Assembly (NCBI RefSeq): GCF_023554995.1
Contig: NZ_JAMJPK010000009.1
Span: 1 to 64,000, forward strand
Length of the DNA: 64,000 bases
Direction: 5' to 3'
Source: Halomonas gemina
Lineage (GTDB): Bacteria; Pseudomonadota; Gammaproteobacteria; Pseudomonadales; Halomonadaceae
The notes below the pieces were generated by a model. It made no database searches and was not told where the DNA came from. It saw only the letters and a list, made by a program, of their open reading frames with translations. Positions 51,849-60,115 of the stretch are shown here, piece after piece. Positions within the stretch are counted from its first letter, which is position 1. Each line of letters starts with the position of its first letter. Position numbers and translations under genes: made by a program.

Positions 51849-53117
51849 TCACGCCGCCCCGGTGAGCGGGGCCGGCCGCGCTCCGGGCTTGGCCAGCAGC
51901 AGCTGGCAGGTGCCGATGGTGCGCTCCAGGAAGCCGCCCTCGCAGTAGCAGAGGTAGTAGCGCCACATGCGGATGAAGCGCTCGTCATAGCCGAGCCGGC
52001 GCACGGTCTCCAGGCTGGCCTCGAAGCGATGGCGCCACTCGCGCAGGGTGCGGGCGTAGTGCAGGCCGATCTCGTCCAGGTCGATGACGTTGAGCGAGGT
52101 GTGGCGCGTCAGGCCGTCGAGGATGGCGCGGTGCGACGGCAGGAACCCCCCCGGGAAGATGTAGCGCTTGATGAAGTCCATCTCGCGCTTGGCCGCCTCG
52201 TAGCGCTGGTCGCGGATGGTGATCGCCTGCAGCATCGCCAGGCCGTCATCGGTGAGCAGCCGGTCCAGGGTCGCCAGGTAGGTGCCCAGGTACTGGTGGC
52301 CCACCGCCTCGATCATCTCCACCGAGATCAGCCGGTCATACTGGCCGGACAGCTCACGATAGTCCTGCTGGAGCAGGGTGATGCGCTCGCTCAGCCCCTC
52401 CTCCTCGATGCGCCGTGCCGTGAAGGCGTGCTGCTCAGCGGATATGGTGGTGGTGGTCACGCGGCAGCCGCGGGTCTTCGCCGCATGGATGGCCAGTCCG
52501 CCCCAGCCGGTGCCGATCTCCAGCAGGTGGTGATGGGGCTGGACATCGAGCTTATCGAGCATCAGCTCGAGCTTGTGGGTCGAGGCCTCCTCCAGGCTCG
52601 CCTCGGGGTGGGGGAAGACCGAGCTGGAGTACATGCGGTGGTCCTGGTCGAGGAAGGTGGCGAACAGCGCATTGCCGATATCGTAGTGGGCGGCGATGTT
52701 GCGCTTCGACCCGCGCAGGCTGTTGCGCTGCAGGCCGTAGAGGGCGCCGAGCAGCCAGCGTCCGAGGCGGGCGGAGCCGTTCTCGATCTCTTTGTTGACC
52801 CGCTCTAGGTTGACGGCGAACAGCCGCACCAGGGCCACCGGGTCGTCGGCATCCCAGTCGCCCTCCATGTAGGATTCGGCGGCCCCCACGGTGCCGCCCA
52901 GGGCCAGGCGCTTCCAGGCCCGGTGGTGGCGCACCACCAGGGTGACCCGCAGCGGCCCTCCCTGGCCCAGCCGGTGGCGCTGGTGGCCGTCGATCAGGGT
53001 GATGCTGCCGCCCTCCAGGCGGTCGAGCTGGGCCAGCACCCGGGGCTTGAGCCAGCGGGTCAGCCGGTCGCCCTCGGGAGCCAGGGGGCGGGCAGTGGCG
53101 GAGCGAAGGGTGTTCAC
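51849..53117 (-). CDS. Cyclopropane-fatty-acid-synthase-like SAM methyltransferase
   Basis: 422 residues. The SAM-binding LEIGTGWGGLAIHAA is at about residues 205-219, followed by SVEMIEAVGHQYL and the conserved FIKRYIFPGG and YCEGGF segments. It belongs to the COG2230 family, which transfers a methyl or methylene group onto phospholipid double bonds. In Rhodobacter and Pseudomonas, cfa-like paralogs in this kind of cluster (UfaM) take part in furan fatty-acid formation and are induced by singlet oxygen or light. Which product is made here cannot be read from sequence. The start overlaps the DUF1365 stop. Confidence 0.88.
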   Translation of the reverse strand: MNTLRSATARPLAPEGDRLTRWLKPRVLAQLDRLEGGSITLIDGHQRHRLGQGGPLRVTLVVRHHRAWKRLALGGTVGAAESYMEGDWDADDPVALVRLFAVNLERVNKEIENGSARLGRWLLGALYGLQRNSLRGSKRNIAAHYDIGNALFATFLDQDHRMYSSSVFPHPEASLEEASTHKLELMLDKLDVQPHHHLLEIGTGWGGLAIHAAKTRGCRVTTTTISAEQHAFTARRIEEEGLSERITLLQQDYRELSGQYDRLISVEMIEAVGHQYLGTYLATLDRLLTDDGLAMLQAITIRDQRYEAAKREMDFIKRYIFPGGFLPSHRAILDGLTRHTSLNVIDLDEIGLHYARTLREWRHRFEASLETVRRLGYDERFIRMWRYYLCYCEGGFLERTIGTCQLLLAKPGARPAPLTGAA

Positions 53118-53893
53118 GACGAGCTCTCCTTACGTGAAGGGTGGTCCTGGCCGGGGTGGTCATGGACGGGAATGCGCTTGAGCCAGAGTCGCAGCGCCTC
53201 GAAGTGGATGCCGGCGAGGGTCTTGAGGCTCATCCACGGCTGGCGGGCCAGGGTGGCCAGCAGCACGCCGCGGGTCGCCGGGCGGGCCTGCAGGGTCAGG
53301 GTGGCGTCGAAGTGGCGCTCGCCGTCCTTCCAGTTCTCCATGTGCATCGACAGGGCGTTGCCCGGGGTGTCGAAGCGCCAGCGGTAGGTCATGTCCATGG
53401 GGTTGAAGGGCGAGACATGCATGACCTTGTCGAACTCGGCGACATGGCCATGGCGGCGAGGCGCCACGGCGCAGGCATAGCGGGTGCGTTCCCCCCAGGG
53501 CGTATTGCTCACCTCGCCGAGCACGGCGCGCAGCTCGCCGCGGGCATCGAAGGCGTAGTAGAGCGACACCGGGTTGAAGCCCAGCCCCAGGGTGCGCAGC
53601 TGGGTCAGCACGCAGATGCGCCCGTCCGGGGCGCTGCCCAGCTGGCGCGTGAGCTCCTCGCGCACCGCCTGCTTGAGGGGGCGGTCGTGGGGGGCCAGGT
53701 AGTCCTCGCGGCGGAAGCGCGCCAGGGCCGGGCGCCGGGCACTGAAGCCGGGCACGCCGTCGAACAGCTCCGGAAGCTCGTCGAGGTCGAGCCAAGCCAT
53801 CCACAGGCCGTACTCGAAGGCGTGCGGGCGCGGCAGGAAGCGGCGATGGCGCAGGGTGCCACGATAGATGCGCGAGCGCGGCGAGCGGATCAT
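53114..53893 (-). CDS. DUF1365 family protein
   Basis: 259 residues. Conserved family segments are RIYRGTLRHRRFLPRPHAFEYGLWMAWLDLDEL at the N-terminus and FNPVSLYYAFD near the middle. No membrane helix or known catalytic motif is evident. The family almost always lies between a COG2907 flavoprotein and a cfa-like methyltransferase, as here, and is coupled to both by 4-base overlaps. The function is unproven, but lipid modification is likely from context. Confidence 0.88.
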   Translation of the reverse strand: MIRSPRSRIYRGTLRHRRFLPRPHAFEYGLWMAWLDLDELPELFDGVPGFSARRPALARFRREDYLAPHDRPLKQAVREELTRQLGSAPDGRICVLTQLRTLGLGFNPVSLYYAFDARGELRAVLGEVSNTPWGERTRYACAVAPRRHGHVAEFDKVMHVSPFNPMDMTYRWRFDTPGNALSMHMENWKDGERHFDATLTLQARPATRGVLLATLARQPWMSLKTLAGIHFEALRLWLKRIPVHDHPGQDHPSRKESSS

Positions 53894-55260
53894 GCCACGC
53901 GCTCCTCGGCGAGAGGCTCTGAGATGGCCGGCTGTGTCTCGCGGCGGTCGTCCTCGTCGCAGCCCAGGGCCCGGGCCACGCGCAGCGCACTCCAGACGCC
54001 GTCCTCGTGGAAGCCGTTGCGCCAGTAGGCGCCGCAGTAGTGGGTGCGCTGTTCGGGCCCCGAGATCTCGCCGTGGCGGGCCTGGGCCGCCTGGCCGGCC
54101 AGGGTGAACTGGGGATGGGCATAGGTATAGCGGCCCAGCACCTTCGTCGGGTCGATGGCGGCGCTATCGTTGAGGGTCACGCAGAAGGTGTGCGGGGCGT
54201 CGATGCGCTGCAGGATGTTCATGTCGTAGGTCACCGAGACCCGGGCGTCGTCGCCGCGGCCATCGAGGCGGTAGTTCCAGCTCGCCCAGGCGCGCCGGCG
54301 GCGCGGCAGCAGCCGGGTGTCGGTATGCAGCACTACCTCGTTGTCGGCGTAGGGCAGGGCGCCGAGGATCTCGCGTTCGGCGGCGCTCGGGTCGTCGAGC
54401 ATCGCCAGCGCCTGGTCGGCGTGGCAGGCCAGCACCACCTGGTCGAAGGCCTGGACGCCGTCCGAGCTGCGCACCTCGACCCGGTCGGCGTGGCGGCGGA
54501 TGCCGCGTATCGGGGTGGCCAGGTGGATGCGGTCGGCGTAGGGCGCGGTCAGCGCCGGAATATAGCGGCGTGAGCCGCCCACCAGGGTGTGCCACTGGGG
54601 CCGGTCGCTGACCGACAGCAGGCCGTGGTGGCGGAAGAAGCGCACGAAGAACAGCAGCGGGAAGTCGCGCAGGTCGCGGATGCTGGCCGACCAGATCGCC
54701 GCCCCCATGGGCAGCAGGTAGTGGTGCTGGAAGTCATCGCCGAAGCCGTTGGCATCCAGCCAGGCGCCGAGGGTCATGGCGGGGTCGAGCCGGCCCTCCT
54801 CCAGCGCCCGGGTCGCCTCGCGGTTGAAACGCAGGATGTCGCGCAGCAGGCGATGGAAGCTGGGGCGCAGCAGGTTGCGGCGCTGGGCGAAGAGGCTCGA
54901 CAGGGTGTGGCCGTTGTACTCGAAGTCGCGGGCCGTCTCGTGCATCGAGAAGCTCATCTCGGTGGGCTGGCTGGCCACGCCCAGTCGTGCCAGCAGGCGC
55001 TGGAAGTGCGGGTAGGTCCAGTCGTTGAAGACGATAAAGCCGGTATCGATGGCGTATTGCCGGCCTTCCAGCGAGACATCCACGGTGGCGGTATGGCCGC
55101 CCAGCCGGTCGGCCGCCTCCAACAGCGTCACCTGGTGGCGGCTCGACAGGTACCAGGCGGCGGCCATGCCGCCGATGCCGCTGCCGATCACGGCAATGCG
55201 TTGGGCGGCATTCCGTCGGGCGTTGCGAGGCGGATAGGGCGGGGTGAACGAGGCGGTCAT
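53890..55260 (-). CDS. COG2907-type FAD-dependent oxidoreductase (amine-oxidase-like)
   Basis: 456 residues. The dinucleotide motif IGSGIGGMAAAWYL lies at about residues 26-39 with LLEAADRLGGHTATV downstream, as in flavin amine oxidases and desaturases. A second conserved segment is DTGFIVFNDWTYPHF. No signal peptide or membrane helix is visible. The family travels with DUF1365 and cfa-like genes. A role as an acyl-chain dehydrogenase acting after methylation is an inference from the furan fatty-acid pathway. The start overlaps the SDR stop. Confidence 0.88.
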   Translation of the reverse strand: MTASFTPPYPPRNARRNAAQRIAVIGSGIGGMAAAWYLSSRHQVTLLEAADRLGGHTATVDVSLEGRQYAIDTGFIVFNDWTYPHFQRLLARLGVASQPTEMSFSMHETARDFEYNGHTLSSLFAQRRNLLRPSFHRLLRDILRFNREATRALEEGRLDPAMTLGAWLDANGFGDDFQHHYLLPMGAAIWSASIRDLRDFPLLFFVRFFRHHGLLSVSDRPQWHTLVGGSRRYIPALTAPYADRIHLATPIRGIRRHADRVEVRSSDGVQAFDQVVLACHADQALAMLDDPSAAEREILGALPYADNEVVLHTDTRLLPRRRRAWASWNYRLDGRGDDARVSVTYDMNILQRIDAPHTFCVTLNDSAAIDPTKVLGRYTYAHPQFTLAGQAAQARHGEISGPEQRTHYCGAYWRNGFHEDGVWSALRVARALGCDEDDRRETQPAISEPLAEERVA

Positions 55261-56051
55261 GGGCGGGTCTCCGGGGCGGTGTCCTGGCGGGTCATGCGCA
55301 GGCCCAGGCGATGGCGCAGCCCCGGGGGCAGGATGCCCGCCAGTCGCACCAGCAGCGTGAAGCGTCGCGGGAAATTGATATCCAGGCGGCGCCTGGCGAG
55401 GCCCTCGAGGATCGCCGTGGCGGCCTCGTCGACGCTCACGCGCATGGGCATGGCGAAGTCGTTGCGGTCGGTCAACGGGGTCTTGACGAAGCCGGGGTGG
55501 ATCACGCTCACGTCGATGCCCTCGGCGGCCAAGTCCAGGCGCAGCGACTCCAGGAAGTGGCTCAGCGCGGCCTTAGAGGCACCGTAGGCCTCCGCCCGGG
55601 GCAGCGGCAGGTAGGCCGCGGCGCTGGAGGTGGCGGCCAGCAGCGGTCGCCCGCCCTCGGCGCGGGCCCGGCGCAGCAGGGGCAGGGCGGCCTCGATGCC
55701 GTAGACGGCGCCGAAGAAGTTGGGGGCGAAGACCCGTTCGACGAGGTCGACATCGAAGTCGCGGGCATCCAGGTACTCGCAGGTGCCGGCATTGAGGATC
55801 ACCAGGTCCAGGCCACCGAATGCCTGGCCCAGGCGCTCGCCGGCCTGGCGCACGGCCTGGCGGTCGGCCACGTCCAGCGGCAGCAGCAGGGCGTTGTCGC
55901 GACCGGCGGCGAGGTCGCGCAGTGCCGGCTCGCTGCGGGCGCTGAGCGCTACCCGGTGCCCCGCGTCCAGCAGGCGTTCGGCCAGGGCGCGGCCGATGCC
56001 CGAGGTGGCCCCGGTCAGCCAGATACGCTGCCTGTCGCTCGCTGTGGTCAT
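55257..56051 (-). CDS. Short-chain dehydrogenase/reductase
   Basis: 264 residues from the ATG at 56051 (MTTASDRQRIWLTGATSGIG), which has GGGGAGA upstream. The cofactor motif TGATSGIGRALA, the NAG segment (LVILNAGTCEY), a catalytic Ser in AATSSAAAYL and the catalytic YGASK (about residue 155) are all present. It is thus an active-looking classical SDR. A longer frame upstream overlaps the NTF2-like gene and is not used. The substrate is unknown; the setting suggests lipid or ketone reduction. Coupled to the flavoprotein gene by ATGA. Confidence 0.9.
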   Translation of the reverse strand: MTTASDRQRIWLTGATSGIGRALAERLLDAGHRVALSARSEPALRDLAAGRDNALLLPLDVADRQAVRQAGERLGQAFGGLDLVILNAGTCEYLDARDFDVDLVERVFAPNFFGAVYGIEAALPLLRRARAEGGRPLLAATSSAAAYLPLPRAEAYGASKAALSHFLESLRLDLAAEGIDVSVIHPGFVKTPLTDRNDFAMPMRVSVDEAATAILEGLARRRLDINFPRRFTLLVRLAGILPPGLRHRLGLRMTRQDTAPETRP

Positions 56052-56076
56052 GGTCTCTCCCCGTTTGCGGTGGCCG

Positions 56077-56511
56077 TCAGCGGCCCAGTTGTCGCTTGAC
56101 CAGTCGTATCGCGCCCCCCAGCACCGGCAGACGCTCGTAGAGCAGGGCACCGGCGTCGAAGTAGTCGCGGTGCCTGGCCACCCGGCCGTCGTCTGCGAAG
56201 CGCAGGTGCGAGCAGCCTTCGACTTCTACCCTGCGGCCGCCGTCGAGGCGGGGATGCACCAGCTGCATGGTCCAGGTGACGAAGGCCGTGTCGTGCCGTT
56301 GCAGAGACTCGTGGAAGGTGAAGCCGCATGATGTCACGTTGTCGTACAGGGTCTGGAAGTAGCCTTCCAGCGCCTCTCGGCCCTTGATGTGGTGCAGCGG
56401 GTCGATGAAGTCGATATCGTCAGTGTATACCTCGTATAGCTTTGTTGTACAGGTCTTGTCCAGTTTATTGAAGAAGGCGCAGAAGGCCTCCAGATCAGGT
56501 GCCTGGCGCAT
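56077..56511 (-). CDS. NTF2-like (SnoaL-type) small protein
   Basis: 144 residues. An alpha+beta cone fold of the NTF2-like superfamily is suggested by LYEVYTDDIDFIDPLHHIKGREALEGYF near the N-terminus and by VEGCSHLRFADDGRVARHRDYFD. No catalytic residue is assigned. It sits between phr and the SDR. The first 35 codons are noticeably more AT-rich than the surroundings and contain TGTACAAC, which is shared with the divergent gap at 60116. Confidence 0.82.
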   Translation of the reverse strand: MRQAPDLEAFCAFFNKLDKTCTTKLYEVYTDDIDFIDPLHHIKGREALEGYFQTLYDNVTSCGFTFHESLQRHDTAFVTWTMQLVHPRLDGGRRVEVEGCSHLRFADDGRVARHRDYFDAGALLYERLPVLGGAIRLVKRQLGR

Positions 56512-56539
56512 GGCAGGGTCTCCCGTGTCGGGTGGCGGA

Positions 56540-57958
56540 TCAGTCCGCGTTCAGGGCCTTGAAGGCCTCCAGGGCGCGGGCCCGGGCGGCCCGGTGGTCG
56601 ACGATGGGGGCCGGGTAGTCGACCCCGCCGAGCAGGTCGCTCGAGGGGGCATGGCGGGCCTTCGCCGGCAGCCCGGCCAGCGCCGGCAGCCACTCGGCGA
56701 GGAAGCGGCCGTCGGGGTCGAAGCGCGTCGACTGGGTCGTGGGGTTGAAGATGCGGAAGTAGGGCGCGGCATCGGTGCCGGTCGAAGCCGCCCACTGCCA
56801 GCCGCCGTTGTTGGCGCAGAACTCGCCGTCCACCAGGTGGCGCAGGAAGAAGGCCTCGCCGCGGCGCCAGTCGATCAGCAGGTGCTTGGCGAGGAACATG
56901 GCGGTGACCATGCGCAGGCGGTTGTGCATCCAGCCGGTGGCGGCGAGCTGACGCATGGCGGCATCGACGATGGGGTAGCCGGTGCGTCCCTCGCACCAGG
57001 CGGCGAAGCCGGCCTCGTCGTCGCGCCAGGCAAGCCGCTCGGTGTGGCGCTGGAAGGGACGATAGCGGCAGACCCGCGGGAAGCCGACGGCCACGTGGCG
57101 ATAGAACTCCCGCCATACCAGCTCGTTGACCCAGGCTGTGAGCCCGGCGTCGCCCTCGGCCAGGGCGCCGTCGTTCTCGGCGAGCACCGCCTGCAGGCAC
57201 TGGCGGTGGGAGATCATGCCCAGCGCCAGGTAGGGCGAGAGCTCGCTGGTGCCGCGGATCGCCGGGAAGTCCCGCTGCGCGGCGTAGTGGCGTCCCCGGA
57301 AGCGCAGGAAGCGCTCAAGGCGATCGGCGGCCGCCTGCTCGCCGGCTGGCCACTGGCGGCCGTCGATCGGCGTGTCCGCCAGGGCGGGGAGTTCGGGCAG
57401 CGGGTCGGACGCGATGTCGATGGGCGCCTGGGGCGGTGGGGTGTCGTGCAGGGCGATCCGTTCCGGCGTCAGCTGGCGGTGCCAGGCCTTGGCAAAGGGG
57501 GTGAAGACGCCGTAGTAGTCGCCCTTGCCGGTGAGCAGCTCGCCCGGGGCGAAGGCCACGGCGTCATGGTGACCGGTGGCGGTGAGGCCCGCCTCGTCGA
57601 AGGCCTCGATCACGGCGGCATCGCGGGCGAGTTCGTCCACCGGGTATTCGCGGTTGAAGTGCAGGGCGGCGGCGCCGGTCTCCCGTGCGATGCCCAGCAA
57701 GGCAGCCGGGGCCTCGCCGAAGTCGTCGATGTCGCGGTGCAGCAGTGGGATCCCGAGGCCGTCCAGGCTATCGCGCAGGGCGGCCACTCCGCGGCCCCAG
57801 AAGTCGAGCTTGTTGGCGCCGTGGCCGTGGCGCTGCCAGTGGGTGAGGCTGCGCAGGAAGACGGCGACCACGGGGCCCTGGCGGGCGGCCGCGGCCAGGG
57901 CGGTGTTGTCGTGGATGCGCAGGTCGCTGCGGAACCAGACGATCAGGGGGCGGGTCAT
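56540..57958 (-). CDS. phr: Deoxyribodipyrimidine photolyase
   Basis: 472 residues, the class I CPD photolyase size. The N-terminal Rossmann antenna domain starts LIVWFRSDLRIHDNTALAAA. The C-terminal FAD domain has WVNELVWREFYRHV, GRTGYPIVDAAMRQL, WMHNRLRMVTAMFLAKHLL and NNGGWQWAASTGTDAAPYF, which include the FAD- and lesion-binding Asn and Trp positions. It repairs UV-induced cyclobutane dimers with blue light. The antenna cofactor (MTHF or deazaflavin) is not decided. It lies 14 bases downstream of the MerR regulator. Confidence 0.95.
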   Translation of the reverse strand: MTRPLIVWFRSDLRIHDNTALAAAARQGPVVAVFLRSLTHWQRHGHGANKLDFWGRGVAALRDSLDGLGIPLLHRDIDDFGEAPAALLGIARETGAAALHFNREYPVDELARDAAVIEAFDEAGLTATGHHDAVAFAPGELLTGKGDYYGVFTPFAKAWHRQLTPERIALHDTPPPQAPIDIASDPLPELPALADTPIDGRQWPAGEQAAADRLERFLRFRGRHYAAQRDFPAIRGTSELSPYLALGMISHRQCLQAVLAENDGALAEGDAGLTAWVNELVWREFYRHVAVGFPRVCRYRPFQRHTERLAWRDDEAGFAAWCEGRTGYPIVDAAMRQLAATGWMHNRLRMVTAMFLAKHLLIDWRRGEAFFLRHLVDGEFCANNGGWQWAASTGTDAAPYFRIFNPTTQSTRFDPDGRFLAEWLPALAGLPAKARHAPSSDLLGGVDYPAPIVDHRAARARALEAFKALNAD

Positions 57959-57972
57959 GGGCGGCTCCGGGT

Positions 57973-58887
57973 TCAGCGCACGGGAAGGCAGGCCTGGAGG
58001 CGCTCCATGGCCTCGCCGAGGTCATCGCCCAGCAGCTCCACCCGGGTCTCCTCCAGGTCGGCCTCGCGGATGCGGGCCATGGGGCCGCAGGCCATCAGCG
58101 GCACCTCGAGCTGCTCGGCCAGGCGCGGCAGCTGGCGCCGTATCAGCTCGGCCTTCTCCGCCTTGCCGCTGGCCAGCAGCAGGGCCGCCGCCTGGAAGCG
58201 CTCCACCGCCAGCGGCAGCTCGCTGCAGGGCAGCGGGGCATCGAAGAGCTGCACCCGATAGCCACGGTCGCTGGCGGCCAGGGCGGTGAGCAGCACCCAC
58301 AGCGGGGCGGGGTCATCGGGCAGGGGGGCGATCAGCAGGGTCGGCCCCCGGCCCTGCCGGTTGGCATGCAGCAGCCGGGTGCCGATGCGGGTGCGCAGGA
58401 AGGTCTCGAGGGTGCGGCGCTGCAGCGCGTCGCCGAGCTGCTCTCCCCAGCCCTCCTCGAGCTGGCGGACCACCGGTTGCCAGAGCTCGGCCAGGCAGGT
58501 CGGTACCGGGTAGAGCGCCAGCGACTGGTTGAACAGCTCCTCCAGGCGCGTCAGATCCAGGGCCTGAACGGCGCTGACCAGCAGACGACGCTGGCCGGGC
58601 CAGTCGCCGGCCGCCGGTGCCGGGGCCTCCGCGCTCTCCGGCTGGTCGAGCAGTTCGCGGACCTGGCTGACCGGCACCCCGCGATTCAGCCACTGCAGGA
58701 TGCGCTCGACGCGCTCGATGTCCTCGCGGGCATAGAGGCGGTGCCCCTTGGGCGTGCGCTGCGGCTTGATCAGGCCGTAGCGGCGCTCCCAGGCGCGCAG
58801 GGTGACGGAGTTCACCCCGGTCAGTCGGGAGACCTCGCGGATCGGATAGAGTGGCGTGTCGGCCGGGCGCCGTGCCTCGTCATTCAT
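57973..58887 (-). CDS. MerR/CarH-like regulator without cobalamin-binding residues
   Basis: 304 residues. Residues 13-80 form a MerR winged helix (YPIREVSRLTGVNSVTLRAW, RRYGLIKPQRTPKGHRLY). Residues about 100-175 resemble the four-helix bundle of B12-dependent CarH/LitR photoreceptors, and 182-300 a Rossmann-like B12 domain. In CarH the helical signature is Trp-x9-Glu-His and cobalamin is ligated by the His of Asp/Glu-x-His-x2-Gly. Here Trp147 is followed after nine residues by Arg-Arg, and the His position reads PDDPAP. It therefore matches the non-B12 class (class II LitR, PplR type). It likely represses the surrounding operon. The start overlaps the cbiX remnant stop as ATGA. Confidence 0.88.
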   Translation of the reverse strand: MNDEARRPADTPLYPIREVSRLTGVNSVTLRAWERRYGLIKPQRTPKGHRLYAREDIERVERILQWLNRGVPVSQVRELLDQPESAEAPAPAAGDWPGQRRLLVSAVQALDLTRLEELFNQSLALYPVPTCLAELWQPVVRQLEEGWGEQLGDALQRRTLETFLRTRIGTRLLHANRQGRGPTLLIAPLPDDPAPLWVLLTALAASDRGYRVQLFDAPLPCSELPLAVERFQAAALLLASGKAEKAELIRRQLPRLAEQLEVPLMACGPMARIREADLEETRVELLGDDLGEAMERLQACLPVR

Positions 58888-58988
58888 GAGCGTGCCGGCT
58901 CCCTTGCCTGTTCGGCGAAGTGTTCGAGGGGGGCTCGCCAGTGCGGGTCGCTGGAACCGTGGGCGAGCAGGATCAGGGCGTGGGTCAT
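58884..58988 (-). pseudogene. 34-codon CbiX/SirB N-terminal remnant or coupling ORF
   Basis: The frame reads MTHALILLAHGSSDPHWRAP and ends after 34 codons. LLAHGS is the catalytic-His segment of sirohydrochlorin chelatases, whose shortest forms are about 120 residues, so only the first quarter is left. A good GGAG lies about 7 bases before the ATG. The stop overlaps the merR start as ATGA, so translation of merR may be coupled to this remnant. It begins 22 bases after the renalase-like gene. Confidence 0.7.
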
Positions 58989-59010
58989 GGAAGTCTCCAG
59001 TCGCGATGGG

Positions 59011-60075
59011 TCAGTGAGCGTCGGCCGCCAGGGCCTCACCCAGATGGTGGCCGGAGAGCCAGGCATCCTCGACCCGCGGCCCACGCCAGGCGTCGCCGCA
59101 CAGCGCCAGCCCCGCGGACGAGCGCCGGTAGTCGAGGTTGACGGCCTCGCCCGCGGCGAAGACGTCCGGCTGGGCGTAGCGCCAGAGGTGGGCCCCCAGG
59201 TCGCTGGGCTCGGGCAGCGTGACGCCGTGCGGCAGGCGCGCGCGGAAGGCATCAAGCAGTTCCCGGGCCACGGCCTCGGCGTCGAGCGCGAGGTGGGCCT
59301 CGCTCCATTCCAGACGCGCCAGCAGGCTGAGGCTCTCGCCCTGCCCGTGGCGGCCGGGCTTGTGGTCGTTGCGGCTGACGAAGCGCAGCGGATCGGCGTC
59401 CTGCGTCCGGTCCTGGCCGGGGTCCAGGCGCACCGCCTGCCAGTCGTCGTCGACCCCCGGCAGGGACGGCAGCGGCGCATCGAAGCATGCCCAGGCCGTC
59501 CAGCAGGGGCGCTGGATCACCGCCTCGCAGGCCTGGGCTAGGGCCGGCTCGTGGTCGGCCAGCAGCGCCGCGGCCTGGGGCGTCGGTACCGCGATCACCA
59601 CCCGCGTGAAGGGACCGTGACGCTGACGGTGCTGGTCCAGCAGCCACCATTGGCCGTCGTGGGATTCGAGGCGCTCGATGCGTGTGTCGGTGGTAACCTC
59701 GAGCCCCTCGGCCAGCCGGCGGGGCACGGCGCTCATGCGCGGGTCGCCGATGAAGCGCTCGACGTCGTCCCGGTGGCGCTGCCAGCCCGTCTCGCTCACT
59801 TGCCAGAGGGCCTCGGGCCAGCTGGCGACATGGCCCGCCTCCCGCCAGGCGGTGACCTGGCGTTGGAAGGCCGGGTCACGCACGCTGAAGAATTGGGCGC
59901 CCAGGTCGACCACGGCGCCCGGCAGGCGACGGCTGGACAACCGTCCCCCGGGGCCGCGGCCCTTGTCGAAGAGGTGCACCGGCAGGCCGGCCGCGCGCAG
60001 GGCCTGCCCGCAGGCGAGGCCGGCGATGCCGGCGCCGATGATGGCGATGGAAACGGGAGGCTGGGACATGGTCAT
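59011..60075 (-). CDS. Renalase-like FAD-dependent oxidoreductase (COG3380)
   Basis: 354 residues from the ATG at 60075 (an alternative ATG two codons later is possible). The FAD motif IAIIGAGIAGLACGQAL is near the start, followed by LFDKGRGPGGRLSSRR and a C-terminal LALCGDAWRGPRVEDAWLSG FAD contact. COG3380 includes bacterial renalases, which oxidise wrongly reduced dihydro-NAD(P) isomers. That substrate is an inference here. It is the first gene of the minus-strand light-type operon and faces the TIGR01777 gene across a 99-base gap. Confidence 0.88.
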   Translation of the reverse strand: MTMSQPPVSIAIIGAGIAGLACGQALRAAGLPVHLFDKGRGPGGRLSSRRLPGAVVDLGAQFFSVRDPAFQRQVTAWREAGHVASWPEALWQVSETGWQRHRDDVERFIGDPRMSAVPRRLAEGLEVTTDTRIERLESHDGQWWLLDQHRQRHGPFTRVVIAVPTPQAAALLADHEPALAQACEAVIQRPCWTAWACFDAPLPSLPGVDDDWQAVRLDPGQDRTQDADPLRFVSRNDHKPGRHGQGESLSLLARLEWSEAHLALDAEAVARELLDAFRARLPHGVTLPEPSDLGAHLWRYAQPDVFAAGEAVNLDYRRSSAGLALCGDAWRGPRVEDAWLSGHHLGEALAADAH

Positions 60076-60115
60076 CTCGTGCAGTCAACGGCGTTCATCG
60101 CTAGACTAGCAGAAG

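Noticed and set aside
57973..58887. Calling the MerR protein a B12-dependent CarH photoreceptor
   Set aside because: The fold fits, but the Glu-His pair and the cobalamin-ligating His are absent.
58884..59480. A 198-codon frame reading through the renalase-like gene into the cbiX remnant
   Set aside because: Its upstream two thirds is the Arg/Ser/Pro-rich shadow of the renalase-like gene. Only the last 34 codons, from the ATG at 58988, carry a real family motif and a ribosome binding site.
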